Below are positions 52,929 to 62,143 of a stretch of 64,000 bases of DNA, piece after piece (position 1 is the first letter of the stretch; every line of letters starts with the position of its first letter). Position numbers and translations under genes: made by a program. The notes under the pieces were generated by a model. It worked only from the letters and a program-made list of their open reading frames with translations. It had not been told where the DNA came from and ran no database searches. This DNA is from JADLDB01 sp040752975 (GTDB lineage Bacteria > Myxococcota > Myxococcia > Myxococcales > Myxococcaceae), in the NCBI GenBank assembly GCA_040752975.1, contig JBFMHF010000015.1, positions 6,438 through 70,437 on the forward strand. Direction: 5' to 3'.

Positions 52929-53267
52929 ATGAAATGCTCCGTGTCCCTCTTCGCCGCACTCGTCTTCCTCGCCGCGCCCGCGTCCGCCGCGGACAAGAAG
53001 GTGGAGAAGCTGTGGAAGACGAAGTGCCAGTCGTGCCACGGCGCCGACGGCAAGGCCCAGACGGACAAGGGGAAGAAGATGCAGGTCCTCGACATGTCCC
53101 GTGCCGACTGGCAGGCGAAGAAGACCGACGACGAGCTGAAGAAGGCCATCAAGGAAGGCATGAAGTCGGAGAAGGACGGCGTGAAGAAGGAGATGGACGC
53201 CTACGCCGAGCTCTCCGAGGAGCAGCTCACCGGGCTGGTGGGCTTCATTCGCGAGCTGAAGAAGTAG
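52929..53267 (+). CDS. Small class I cytochrome c
   Basis: A 112-aa periplasmic protein with a signal peptide (VFLAAPASA), one heme motif CQSCHG and several Met residues that could serve as axial ligand. It lies just downstream of the six-heme cytochrome gene and is probably its electron acceptor. Its 3' end overlaps the convergent di-heme gene by 23 bp. Confidence 0.9.
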   Translation: MKCSVSLFAALVFLAAPASAADKKVEKLWKTKCQSCHGADGKAQTDKGKKMQVLDMSRADWQAKKTDDELKKAIKEGMKSEKDGVKKEMDAYAELSEEQLTGLVGFIRELKK

Positions 53268-54006
53268 CGGTCCCCGCATCTGCCTTGCCGGCGTCCGAGG
53301 CGGCACGAGTTGCGCCCGCGTCGGACACGCCGGCGTCGGCCGCGGGCACCTCGTCCTGGTCCTGGATGGCGGTGAGGAAGGCGAGGATGTCGGTGATGTC
53401 CTTCGCGGAGAGGTCCTTCAGCACCTCGAACATCGCGTCGCCCTCGTCCGCGCCCCGCGCGCCCTTCTGGAAGAGCGCCACCTGGCGCAGCAGGTACTCG
53501 GGGTACTGGCCCACCAGCATCGGCGCGTCGCGCGACGCCCGGCCCTTGCCCGTCTTGCCGTGGCAGTCCGCGCACTGCTCCAGGTAGAGGGCCCGGCCGG
53601 CGTCGACGTCGCCCTTCACGCGCGGGACGACGAGGACGCGCTCGGCGGCGAGCAGGCGCTCGAGGGCGGTGGCGTCGGGGCGGAGAGGCGGCATCTTCGA
53701 GGGCAGCTCGATCGTCTCCAGGTACGCAGCCACGTCCTTCATGTCCCGCTCCGACAGCTCGCGTGGCTCGGTGTACGGCACCATCGGGATGTTGTGGCGC
53801 CTGCGCTGCTGGAACTGCTTGAGGGACTCGATGGTGAAGGACGCGGGCTGCCCGGCGACGCGCGGGTATTCGCCGCCCTTGCCGCCCTCGCCGTTGGCCC
53901 CGTGACAGGCCGCGCAGGGGCCGTACACGTCCTTGCCGTCCTCCACGTTCTGGGCGTGAGGCGCGGTGGCGAGCAGGCACAGCAGCAGCGTCAGGCGAAC
54001 GGGCAC
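53245..54006 (-). CDS. Di-heme cytochrome c (c4-like)
   Basis: A 253-aa periplasmic protein from GTG 54006, which gives the signal VRLTLLLCLLATAPHAQ. Two similar heme domains carry CAACHG (31-36) and CADCHG (145-150). Each has late Met residues, e.g. NIPMVPYTEP. A DAG-repeat tail (about 220-253) ends the protein. It probably shuttles electrons between periplasmic complexes. ATG 54039 is an alternative start, which would overlap the divergent gene. Confidence 0.87.
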   Translation of the reverse strand: MPVRLTLLLCLLATAPHAQNVEDGKDVYGPCAACHGANGEGGKGGEYPRVAGQPASFTIESLKQFQQRRRHNIPMVPYTEPRELSERDMKDVAAYLETIELPSKMPPLRPDATALERLLAAERVLVVPRVKGDVDAGRALYLEQCADCHGKTGKGRASRDAPMLVGQYPEYLLRQVALFQKGARGADEGDAMFEVLKDLSAKDITDILAFLTAIQDQDEVPAADAGVSDAGATRAASDAGKADAGTATSSARE

Positions 54007-54037
54007 GGCGAGCGGTTTGTGTGCATAGTCCCGCGGC

Positions 54038-54622
54038 ATGGCGACGAACAGGCCAAGCATACGCGTGGAGGCCCTCACGCCCTCGCACTGGAAGGACATC
54101 GAACGCCTCTTCGGCGCGAAGGGCGCCTGCGCCGGCTGCTGGTGCATGTTCTGGCGGCTGGGGGAAGGCGAGCGCTTCGAGGACGTGAAGGGTGCCCCCG
54201 CGAAGCAGCGCTTCAAGGCGCTGGTGATGAAGGGGAAGGCGCAGGGCTTCCTCGCATACGTCGGTGACGAGCCCGTCGGCTGGCTGGCTGCAGGCCGGCG
54301 GCGGGACTTCCAGAAGCTCGACCGCGCGCCCTCGCTGGCCGTCGATGACGCAGACCGCGTGCACTCCCTTCCGTGCTTCTTCGTCAAGAGCGGCTTCCGC
54401 GGCCAGGGCGTCGCCTCGGCGCTGCTTGCCACCGCGGTGAAGGCGCTGAAGCGCGACGGGGCGAAGGTGCTGGAAGGCTACCCGGTGAAGCCGTCGAAGC
54501 CAGGCGGTCCGATTCCCGCGGCCTTCGCCTGGACTGGCACCGTGCCCCTCTTCGAGAAGGCCGGCTTCCGGGTGGCACAAGCGAAACCCACCGGAAAGCA
54601 GCGAATGCGGCGGGTTCTGTAG
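54038..54622 (+). CDS. GNAT-family N-acetyltransferase
   Basis: A 194-aa protein with the GNAT fold: an acetyl-CoA-binding loop RGQGVASALLATAV (about 115-128) following the beta4 strand CFFVKSGF, and a C-terminal GFRVAQ strand. It acetylates an amine whose identity cannot be deduced. Its ATG shares the CATG palindrome with the alternative start of the divergent cytochrome gene. Confidence 0.87.
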   Translation: MATNRPSIRVEALTPSHWKDIERLFGAKGACAGCWCMFWRLGEGERFEDVKGAPAKQRFKALVMKGKAQGFLAYVGDEPVGWLAAGRRRDFQKLDRAPSLAVDDADRVHSLPCFFVKSGFRGQGVASALLATAVKALKRDGAKVLEGYPVKPSKPGGPIPAAFAWTGTVPLFEKAGFRVAQAKPTGKQRMRRVL

Positions 54623-54685
54623 GCGACACACGCCTGTTGCACGACAACCTCTTCACACTTCCCAACACAAGCCGGCTTGCGCGTG

Positions 54686-54707
54686 GGTTAGTTAGCGTTT
54701 ACTAACC
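54686..54707 (+). promoter_or_regulatory. Operator candidate for the efflux operon
   Basis: GGTTAGT (54686-54692) and ACTAACC (54701-54707) are perfect arms with an 8-bp spacer, ending 7 bp before the repressor start. Likely the autoregulatory site of the TetR protein. Confidence 0.6.
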
Positions 54708-54714
54708 GCGCGCC

Positions 54715-55329
54715 ATGGCCCGGCCCCGGCTGATCAGCGACGAGCAGATCCTGGCGACCATGCGCGCCTGCGTACTGGAGCACGGGCCCCAGGTGTCGCT
54801 CGACGTGGTGGCCGGGCGGCTCAACGTGACGCCGCCTGCGCTGCTGAAGCGCTTCGGCACCCGGCGCGAGCTGATGGTGAAGGCGCTGCGGCCGCCGGAG
54901 AACCCCGCGGTGTTTGCCCGCATGGCCGTCGCGCCAGACGGCCGCCCCCTGCCGGTGCAGCTCGAAGAGGTCCTCGGAGGCCTGTGGGACTTCCTGGCCG
55001 AGGCGATGCCCTGCATCTTCGCGCTGCGCGAGAGCGGCATTCCCCACGATGAGATCTTCGACCCGCGCCGCGACTCCCCGGCGCGCTTCATCAAGGCGCT
55101 CAAGGGCTGGCTGGAGAGGGCGGCCGCCGCCGGGCTGGTGGAGAACCAGGCGCTGGACACCGCGGCCGTCGCGCTGCTGGGCGCCGTGCAGACGCGCGTC
55201 TTCACCGCGCACGTGATGAAGCAGCCGCTCACCCCCCGCGCGCGCCGCGAATACCTCGATGACCTCACCCAGTTCTTCACCCGAGCGCTGGCGCCGTCAG
55301 GGCGCAGGACGCGCTCCGCTGCTTCGTGA
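54715..55329 (+). CDS. TetR/AcrR-family repressor of the efflux operon
   Basis: A 204-aa protein. Residues 8-52 are a TetR helix-turn-helix (VSLDVVAGRLNVTPPALLKRFG), and the rest is an all-helical ligand-binding domain. It is the first gene of a four-gene unit with an adaptor, RND pump and outer-membrane channel, which it probably represses until an inducer binds. The start is well placed relative to the inverted repeat at 54686. Confidence 0.9.
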   Translation: MARPRLISDEQILATMRACVLEHGPQVSLDVVAGRLNVTPPALLKRFGTRRELMVKALRPPENPAVFARMAVAPDGRPLPVQLEEVLGGLWDFLAEAMPCIFALRESGIPHDEIFDPRRDSPARFIKALKGWLERAAAAGLVENQALDTAAVALLGAVQTRVFTAHVMKQPLTPRARREYLDDLTQFFTRALAPSGRRTRSAAS

Positions 55330-55354
55330 CTCTTCACCCTCGAGAAGGAACGCC

Positions 55355-56434
55355 ATGAGACGCCTCAGCCTGCTGCTCACCCCGCTCGTCGTCGTCGCGG
55401 CCTGCAAGAAGCCGGAGTCCACGGTGCAGGAGGCCGGTACGAAGAAGGTCGAGCAGGTCGCCCTGCCGCCGGTGAAGGTGGAGACCTCCCCGGTGCAGGT
55501 CCAGAAGATGCCGAAGTACCTCACCCTCACCGGCAGCGTGCTGGCCGATCGCCAGTCGGAGATCGCCGCCAACGTCTCCGGGCGCGTCACCGCCACCTAC
55601 GTGGAGCGCGGGATGCCGGTGAAGGCCGGGCAGATGATCGCCGTGGTCGACTCCAAGGCCGCTTCCTTCCAGGCCGCGGCGGCGCAGGCCCAGTCGCAGG
55701 CGGCCCAGACCCAGGTGACGCTGGCCAAGCAGGAATGCGACCGCGCCGACACGCTCTTCAGTCAGGGCGCGCTGCCGAAGAGCGAGTACGACCGGCTGAA
55801 GACGCAGTGCACCGCGCAGCTGTACCAGGCCAACGCCGCGCAGGCGAACGCCGACCTCGCGGGCAAGCTGGCGGGCGACACGGTCATCCGCGCACCCATC
55901 GACGGCATCATCGGCGAGCGCTACGTCAACGTGGGCGAGTACGTGCAGCCGCCGACCCGCGTGGCGAGCGTCTTCTCCATCGATCCGGTCCGCGTCTCCA
56001 TCTCGGTGCCCGAGCCGGCCGTAGCGTTGGTGAAGGAAGGCCAGCAGCTCGACCTCGAGGTGTCCGCGTACCCCGACCGGCTCTTTCCGGCCATCGTGCG
56101 CTTCGTCAGCCCCGCGCTGCGCGTCAACACCCGCGATCTGATCGTCGAGGCCACCGCGAAGAACTCCGACGGCGCGCTGCGCCCCGGCATGTTCGCCATC
56201 GCCAGGCTGGTGGTGGGGGAAGAAGAGCAGCCCACCGTGCCGCTCGACGCCATCAAGGCCGACGGCACCACCAAGCGCATGTACCTGGCGAAGAACGGGA
56301 AGGCCTTCGAGGTGGTGGTGCGCACGGGCGTGCAGAAGGACGGGCGCGTGGCGGTGCTGGAGCCGCTGGGCGCCGACGAGAAGGTGATCATCAAGCCGCC
56401 GCCGGGCCTGCAGGACGGCTCGTCGATTCAGTGA
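55355..56434 (+). CDS. RND efflux membrane-fusion lipoprotein
   Basis: A 359-aa periplasmic adaptor. Lipobox VVAAC (Cys17), barrel-sandwich halves around an Ala/Gln-rich alpha-hairpin (ASFQAAAAQAQ... and LYQANAAQANADL), and beta-barrel segments APIDGIIGERYVNVGEYV and VDLIVEATAKN are the AcrA/MexA layout. It links the pump at 56456 to the TolC-like channel at 59599. Gap to the pump gene is 21 bp. Confidence 0.93.
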   Translation: MRRLSLLLTPLVVVAACKKPESTVQEAGTKKVEQVALPPVKVETSPVQVQKMPKYLTLTGSVLADRQSEIAANVSGRVTATYVERGMPVKAGQMIAVVDSKAASFQAAAAQAQSQAAQTQVTLAKQECDRADTLFSQGALPKSEYDRLKTQCTAQLYQANAAQANADLAGKLAGDTVIRAPIDGIIGERYVNVGEYVQPPTRVASVFSIDPVRVSISVPEPAVALVKEGQQLDLEVSAYPDRLFPAIVRFVSPALRVNTRDLIVEATAKNSDGALRPGMFAIARLVVGEEEQPTVPLDAIKADGTTKRMYLAKNGKAFEVVVRTGVQKDGRVAVLEPLGADEKVIIKPPPGLQDGSSIQ

Positions 56435-56455
56435 CGCGAGGGAGAGGAAAGCGCC

Positions 56456-59400
56456 ATGCAATGGCTCGCTGAAGTCTGCGTGAAGCGGCCCGTCTTCGCG
56501 ACGGTGCTGTCGCTCGTCATCCTCGTCGTCGGCGGCGTCTTCTACGCCCAGCTGGGCGTCGATCAGTTCCCGAAGATCGACTTCCCCGTCGTTCTCGTCA
56601 CCACCGTCATGCCGGGCAGCTCGCCCGAGGACATGGAGCGCGACGTCTCGGAGCCGCTGGAAGCCGCCGTCAACACGCTGTCGGGTGTGGACGAGCTGCG
56701 CAGCATGTCGTCGGAGGGCGTGTCCAGCGTCATCATCCAGTTCGTCCTCGAGAAGAACGTGGACGTGGCGGCGCAGGAGGTGCAGCAGAAGATCAACCTC
56801 GCGCTGCCCACGCTGCCCCGCGGCATCGACCCGCCGGTGGTGATGAAGTTCGACCCCGACGCCCAGCCCATCCTCTTCGTCGCGCTGCGGGCGCCCGGGA
56901 AGGACGTCGCGGACATCACCGACCTCGCCGATCGCATCGTCAAGCGCCGCCTCGAGACGGTCAACGGAGTCGGGCAGGCCACCATCATCGGCGGGCGCAA
57001 GCGCCAGGTGAACGTGCTGGTCGACCCGGTGAAGCTCAAGGGCCTGGGCATCAGCCCGCTGGAGGTGGCCGGCGCCATCAACGCGCAGAACATCACCCTG
57101 CCGGGCGGCCGGGTGGACGTGAGCCGCGACTACCTGTCGGTGCGCGTCGTCGGGCGCGTCCGCTCGGTGGACGAGCTCAAGTCGATCATCGTGCGCGATC
57201 AGCAGGGCCGCGCGGTGCGCCTGGACGAGCTCGCCACGGTACAGGACAGCGTGGAAGACGCGGACTCCGGCGCCTTCTGGAACGGCGAGCGCACGGTGCT
57301 GGTGGCCATTCGCAAGCAGTCTGGCACCAACACGGTGGCCGTGGCCGAGGCGGCGAAGGAGCGGCTGGCCGACATTCAGAAGGAGCTGCCCGCCGGGTAC
57401 ACCCTGGAGGTCCAGCGCGACGGATCAGCGGTGATCAAGACGGCGGCAGACGCGGTGAAGGAGCACCTGGTGCTCGGCGCCATCTTCGCCGCCATCGTCG
57501 TGCTGCTGTTCCTGGGCAACCTGCGCAGCACCATCATCGCGGCGCTGGCGATCCCCACGTCCATCATCGGCACCTTCGCGCTGATGAAGCTGCAGGGCTA
57601 CACGCTCAACTCCATCACCCTCCTGGCGCTGGCCCTGGCGGTGGGCATCGTCATCGACGACGCCATCGTGGTGCTGGAGAACATCTTCAAGCATGTGGAG
57701 GAGCACGGGGAGGACCCGAAGAAGGCCGCCGTCTCGGGCACGCGGGAGATTGGCCTCGCGGTGCTCGCCACCACGTTGTCGCTGATCGCGGTCTTCGTCC
57801 CCATCGCCTTCATGGGCGGCATCCCCGGCCGGTTCCTCGGGCCGTTCGGCGTGACGATGGCCTTCTCCATCGCGGTGTCGCTGTTCGTGAGCTTCACCAT
57901 GACGCCCAGCCTCGCTTCGCGCTTCCTGAAGCCGCACAAGGTGAGCGAGCAGAAGCCGCCGCTGGAGCAGCTGGTGGACATCTTCTACCGGCCCATCGAG
58001 CGCGTGTACGTCTCGCTGCTGAAGTTCGCCATGACGCACCGGTGGGTGATCGTCCTCGCGTCGGTGGCGTCGCTGGGCGCGTGCGTGCCGCTCACCATGA
58101 AGGCGAAGAAGGGGTTCCTCCCCGTCGACGACCGCGCGCAGTTCGAAGTGGTGGTGCGCCTGCCCGAAGGGCGCAGCGTGGCGGCGACCGAGCTGGTGGG
58201 CGAGCGCGTGGCGCGCATCATCCGGGAGCAGCCCGAGGTGACCGCGACGTTGCTCACCATCGGCGACGACCAGAACCGCACCCCCAACCTGGCGCGCATC
58301 TACGTGAAGATGCTGCCGCCGGACCAGCGTGAGACGACCCAGGACGAGATGAAGAACCGGGTCCGCGAGAAGATCCTCCCCACGCTGCCGCCGGACCTGC
58401 GCGTCACCGTGGCCGACGTGAACGAGTTCGGCGGCGGCATGCCCACCGCGCGCATCCAGTTCCTCCTGGCCGGGCCCGATCTCAAGGTGCTCGAGGCCGC
58501 GAACCAGCGGGTGCTCGATCGCATCAAGAAGGAAGCCGCGGGCGCGGTGGACGTGGACAGCTCGATGGTGGTGGGCAAGCCCGAGCTGGGCGTGTACGTC
58601 GACCGCGAGCGCGCGGCGGACCTCGGGGTGCAGGTCGTCGACATCGCGCAGGCGCTCCAGTACCTCGTGGCGGGGCAGAAGGTGTCGACGTACTCGGAGG
58701 GCGGCGAGCAGTACGACGTGCGCCTGCGCGCCACGCCGGAGTACCGGTCCAGCGAAGACGCGCTGCGGCTCATCACCGTCCCGTCTCGCAAGCTGGGCCT
58801 CGTCACCCTGGCCGACGTGGTGCAGGTGAAGTCGGGCGAGGGCCCGGCCACCATCAGCCGCTTCCAGCGCGAGCGGCAGATCACCTTCATGGCGAACGCG
58901 GGCCCCGGCTACGGCGACAGCGACGTAGGCGATCAAATCAAGGCGATCCTCGACGACGAGGTGACGCGCCTGCCCGCCGGCTTCACCGCCAAGCCACAGG
59001 GGCAGACGAAGATCATGAAGGAGGTCTTCCTGTCCTTCGGCCTCGGCCTGCTCGCCAGCTTCATCTTCATGTACCTGATCCTCGCGGCGCAGTTCGAGTC
59101 GTGGCTGCACCCCATCACCATCCTGGTGTCGCTGCCGCTCACCCTGCCGTTCGCGGTGCTGTCCATCGTGCTGTTCGATCAGGCCATCGACCTCTACAGC
59201 TTCCTCGGCATCTTCGTGCTCTTCGGGGTGGTGAAGAAGAACGCCATTCTGCAGATCGATCACACCAACCAACTGCGGGAGAAGGGGCTGCCGCGCGCCG
59301 AGGCGATTCTGAAGGGCAACAAGGACCGCCTGCGGCCGATCCTGATGACGACGCTGGCCTTCGTGGCCGGCATGATTCCCCTCATCACCGCGCAGGGCAT

Positions 59401-59602
59401 CGGCTCGGGCTTCTCGCGGGCGACCGCCGGCGTGGTGGTGGGCGGGCAGGTGCTCTCGCTGCTGCTGACGCTGCTGGCGGTGCCGGTCGTCTATTCGTTC
59501 TTCGATGACATCTCACTGTGGTTCAGGCGCAAGCGCGGGCTGTCGGCCGATGGAAGTGCGCTGGGCGCGCCGGTGGAGCCGACGATGGAGGTCAACAAGT
59601 GA
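56456..59602 (+). CDS. RND multidrug efflux transporter (HAE1 type)
   Basis: A 1048-aa inner-membrane proton antiporter with 12 membrane helices and two large periplasmic loops. Helix 4 has GIVIDDAIVVLEN, the Asp pair used for proton coupling; also visible are FPKIDFPVV near the N-terminus and ALAIPTSIIGTFALM, typical of AcrB-like pumps. It should export hydrophobic drugs or lipids through the adaptor and TolC-like channel. The stop overlaps the channel gene by 4 bp (GTGA). Confidence 0.96.
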   Translation: MQWLAEVCVKRPVFATVLSLVILVVGGVFYAQLGVDQFPKIDFPVVLVTTVMPGSSPEDMERDVSEPLEAAVNTLSGVDELRSMSSEGVSSVIIQFVLEKNVDVAAQEVQQKINLALPTLPRGIDPPVVMKFDPDAQPILFVALRAPGKDVADITDLADRIVKRRLETVNGVGQATIIGGRKRQVNVLVDPVKLKGLGISPLEVAGAINAQNITLPGGRVDVSRDYLSVRVVGRVRSVDELKSIIVRDQQGRAVRLDELATVQDSVEDADSGAFWNGERTVLVAIRKQSGTNTVAVAEAAKERLADIQKELPAGYTLEVQRDGSAVIKTAADAVKEHLVLGAIFAAIVVLLFLGNLRSTIIAALAIPTSIIGTFALMKLQGYTLNSITLLALALAVGIVIDDAIVVLENIFKHVEEHGEDPKKAAVSGTREIGLAVLATTLSLIAVFVPIAFMGGIPGRFLGPFGVTMAFSIAVSLFVSFTMTPSLASRFLKPHKVSEQKPPLEQLVDIFYRPIERVYVSLLKFAMTHRWVIVLASVASLGACVPLTMKAKKGFLPVDDRAQFEVVVRLPEGRSVAATELVGERVARIIREQPEVTATLLTIGDDQNRTPNLARIYVKMLPPDQRETTQDEMKNRVREKILPTLPPDLRVTVADVNEFGGGMPTARIQFLLAGPDLKVLEAANQRVLDRIKKEAAGAVDVDSSMVVGKPELGVYVDRERAADLGVQVVDIAQALQYLVAGQKVSTYSEGGEQYDVRLRATPEYRSSEDALRLITVPSRKLGLVTLADVVQVKSGEGPATISRFQRERQITFMANAGPGYGDSDVGDQIKAILDDEVTRLPAGFTAKPQGQTKIMKEVFLSFGLGLLASFIFMYLILAAQFESWLHPITILVSLPLTLPFAVLSIVLFDQAIDLYSFLGIFVLFGVVKKNAILQIDHTNQLREKGLPRAEAILKGNKDRLRPILMTTLAFVAGMIPLITAQGIGSGFSRATAGVVVGGQVLSLLLTLLAVPVVYSFFDDISLWFRRKRGLSADGSALGAPVEPTMEVNK

Positions 59603-60948
59603 AGCGCGTGATGGTGATGGGAGTGGCGCTGCTGGGGAACGTCGTCCTCGCCCAGCCGGCGCCGTTGAAGGCGCACCTCGAGTCCGCCGAGACGCAGAAC
59701 GTCGATCGGCAGATCTCCATCGAGCAGAAGGAGCGCGCGCGGGCCGAGTACCGGCAGGCGTGGACCAGCCTGTTGCCGGCGCTCACCGCGAGCGGCGGGT
59801 GGACCCACAACCAGTACGACGCCGTGTTCGACCAGCCCGCGGTGGACTCGATGACCGGGTTGCCGAAGCAGTGCCAGACCGATGCGGACTGCGGCGCGGA
59901 CCAGACGTGCGGCGCCACCCGCGTGTGCCAGGTGAAGCTGACCATCGTGCCGAAGAACCAGCTCGACGCGAACCTGCGCTTCGAGCTGCCGCTCATCAAC
60001 ACCACCACGTGGATGCGCTCGGCCGCGGCCAACGCGTCGCAGGAGGCGGCGGCCCAGCGCGAGCTGTCCACGCGCGATCAGGTGCGGCGCAGCGTGGTGA
60101 CCGGCTTCTACGGGTACGTGGGCGCCCTGGCGGTGCTCAAGTCGGCGAAGAAGTCGCTCGCGGTGGCCGAGGAGCAGGCCCGGCTGACGGAGATCCGCTA
60201 CAAGGCAGGCGCCGTCACCGAGCTCGAGACGCTGCGCGCCAACGCCGAGGTCGCCCGCAACAAGCAGGTGGTGGCCGACGCGGAGACGCTGGTGGTGAAC
60301 ACGCGGCAGAACCTCACCACCGTGTCGGGCCTCGCGCCCGCGCCAGAGCTGGAGATGCCGGAAGACGACCTCCGCCCCGAGCCCGGCTTCGAGGAGCTCT
60401 CCCAGCGGGTGGAGAACCTCCCCGGCATCAAGGCGGCGGACCTCGACGCGCAGGCCGCTGGCCACTTCGCCACCGCGTCGCGCCTGGCGCTGATCCCCAT
60501 GGTGTCGGCGCAGTTCACCGAGCGCTTCACCAACGCCACCGGCTTTCAGGGCTCCCCCACCCTCTACAACCTGGGCATCACGTTCGCGTGGAGGCTCGAC
60601 GTGCCCATGTTCCAGAACATGGCCGTGCAGTCGCACCTCGAGCAGACCGCGCGGCTGGGGGCCTTGAAGCTGCGGCTCTTCGCGCGCGACACCATCCTCG
60701 CCGACTGGCAGCGCTTCAACGCCGCGCTGGTGAAGATTGACGCCGCCCGGGCCCAGGTGAACGCCGCGCAGCGCGCTGCCCAGGTGGCGAGAGATCGCTA
60801 CAACGCCGGCGCCGCCACGCAGCTCGACCTCATCGCCGCCGAACGCGATCTCTTCGGAGCCGAGGTGAACTTGATTCAGGCGCGCGGCGAGCTGGCCCAG
60901 GCCCGCCTGGTGCTGCGCATCAGCGCTGGGCTGCCGCTCGAAGGGTAG
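59599..60948 (+). CDS. TolC-family outer-membrane efflux channel with Cys-rich insertion
   Basis: A 449-aa protein with signal peptide (VMVMGVALLGNVVLAQ) and two TolC coiled-coil repeats; RYKAGAVTELETLRA and RYNAGAATQLDLIAAE are the family's repeated segments. An unusual insertion between residues about 82-115 carries four Cys (92, 98, 104, 110; CQTDADCGADQTCGATRVC), resembling the small Cys-rich motifs of myxobacterial surface proteins. The GTG start overlaps the pump stop, showing translational coupling. Confidence 0.9.
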   Translation: MKRVMVMGVALLGNVVLAQPAPLKAHLESAETQNVDRQISIEQKERARAEYRQAWTSLLPALTASGGWTHNQYDAVFDQPAVDSMTGLPKQCQTDADCGADQTCGATRVCQVKLTIVPKNQLDANLRFELPLINTTTWMRSAAANASQEAAAQRELSTRDQVRRSVVTGFYGYVGALAVLKSAKKSLAVAEEQARLTEIRYKAGAVTELETLRANAEVARNKQVVADAETLVVNTRQNLTTVSGLAPAPELEMPEDDLRPEPGFEELSQRVENLPGIKAADLDAQAAGHFATASRLALIPMVSAQFTERFTNATGFQGSPTLYNLGITFAWRLDVPMFQNMAVQSHLEQTARLGALKLRLFARDTILADWQRFNAALVKIDAARAQVNAAQRAAQVARDRYNAGAATQLDLIAAERDLFGAEVNLIQARGELAQARLVLRISAGLPLEG

Positions 60949-60984
60949 GCCTTCCTCGACTGACGCGCTCGCCTGCGGGAAGGG

Positions 60985-61902
60985 TCACCTGGGGCGGGTG
61001 AAGAGCCGCCGGAGCAGCCCCGGCTTCGGCGCCGACGCGAGCGGCTCGGGTGGCGTGTCCGGCACCGGTTCCAGGTCCGGGCGCGCCGGCGGAGGCCAGG
61101 GCGCGGTGTGCAGCACCCTCGACAACCGCCGCGACACGTCCACCGGGGCCGGCGCGAGGACGGCGAGGGCACGCGAGAACTCCTGCGCCGAGCTGAAGCG
61201 CGCCTTCGGCTCGAAGGCCAGCGCGCGCTCGAGCAGGGCCACCACCGCGTCATCCGTGATGCCCGCGTCACGGGGGCTGTCAAGCTCTCCCATCGCGATG
61301 CGCGCGGCCACCTCACTCACCGTACCCAGCGCCGGCAGGCGGCCGGTGAGCAGCTCGAAGAGGAGCAACCCCGCCTGGAAGACGTCCGAGTGCGGTGTCG
61401 GAGGCCTGCCCTGCGCCTGCTCCGGCGACACGCACGCCCGCCTCAGAGGAATGCCCGCCAGCTGCGCCACGCTCGCCAGCCCGAAGTCCACCAGCGCCAC
61501 GCCGTCCGGGGTGACGAAGACGTTGTCCGCGGCCACCTCCTGGTGCAGCAGGCCGAGGTGATGCGCGTCGGACAGCGCCCCCAGGAGCGGCACCAACACG
61601 CCCGCCGCCTCCGCCACCGTCCACGCGCGGTGGTCCACCAGCGCTCGCAGCCGCGCGCCGTCGAACCACGGCTGCGTGAAGTACAGGCTGGCCCCCAGCC
61701 TCCCCATGTCGAGGATAGGCGCGGCCGAAGCGTGCGTGAGTCGCTGCGCCTTCTCGAGCTGGTCCTTCAGGGCCTCGGCGACGCCTGGCACGCGCAGCCG
61801 GCGCAGCACCACCAGCGCCCCGTCGGGCGCTCGTGCCTGGTACACGTCGAAGAGCCCGTCCGGCGCGGAGCGGTCTTCCAGCAGCTCGTACCCGCGCAAC
61901 AT
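60985..61902 (-). CDS. Atypical Ser/Thr kinase, probable pseudokinase
   Basis: A 305-aa cytoplasmic protein with a compact kinase fold. The ATP-lysine strand reads VVLRRL (31-36, Lys replaced by Arg), the catalytic loop reads HQEVAADN (120-127; Asp to Glu, Lys to Ala), while DFG (139-141) and Asn127 remain. An SPEQAQG activation segment and an FELLTGRLP helix follow. Catalysis is doubtful, so it may act as a scaffold. The C-terminal 50 residues are Pro-rich. Confidence 0.82.
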   Translation of the reverse strand: MLRGYELLEDRSAPDGLFDVYQARAPDGALVVLRRLRVPGVAEALKDQLEKAQRLTHASAAPILDMGRLGASLYFTQPWFDGARLRALVDHRAWTVAEAAGVLVPLLGALSDAHHLGLLHQEVAADNVFVTPDGVALVDFGLASVAQLAGIPLRRACVSPEQAQGRPPTPHSDVFQAGLLLFELLTGRLPALGTVSEVAARIAMGELDSPRDAGITDDAVVALLERALAFEPKARFSSAQEFSRALAVLAPAPVDVSRRLSRVLHTAPWPPPARPDLEPVPDTPPEPLASAPKPGLLRRLFTRPR

Positions 61903-62013
61903 CGGTCTCTCACGCTACCCCGTTCAGCCTCCTCCGGGCCTCGTCCGGGGCCGGTAAATCGGCCTCGGATGCGATTCCGCGGTGCGTCAGGAAAACGCCT
62001 GTTATTTCGATGG

Positions 62014-62042
62014 TTTACAAGTGTGTCCGCGCGGCATAGGGT
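62014..62042 (+). promoter_or_regulatory. Promoter candidate for the HEAT-repeat gene
   Basis: -35 TTTACA (62014-62019), a 17-bp spacer and -10 TAGGGT (62037-62042), about 100 bp upstream of the start at 62144. Confidence 0.45.
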
Positions 62043-62143
62043 GCGCCCGGTCGAAAAAGAGACAAGCCGCTACAGGCCTCTACACTTTCGACGATCGAGG
62101 ACCGGAAGAACGGCCCTGGAGCACGAATGGGGAGCCCACAGGC

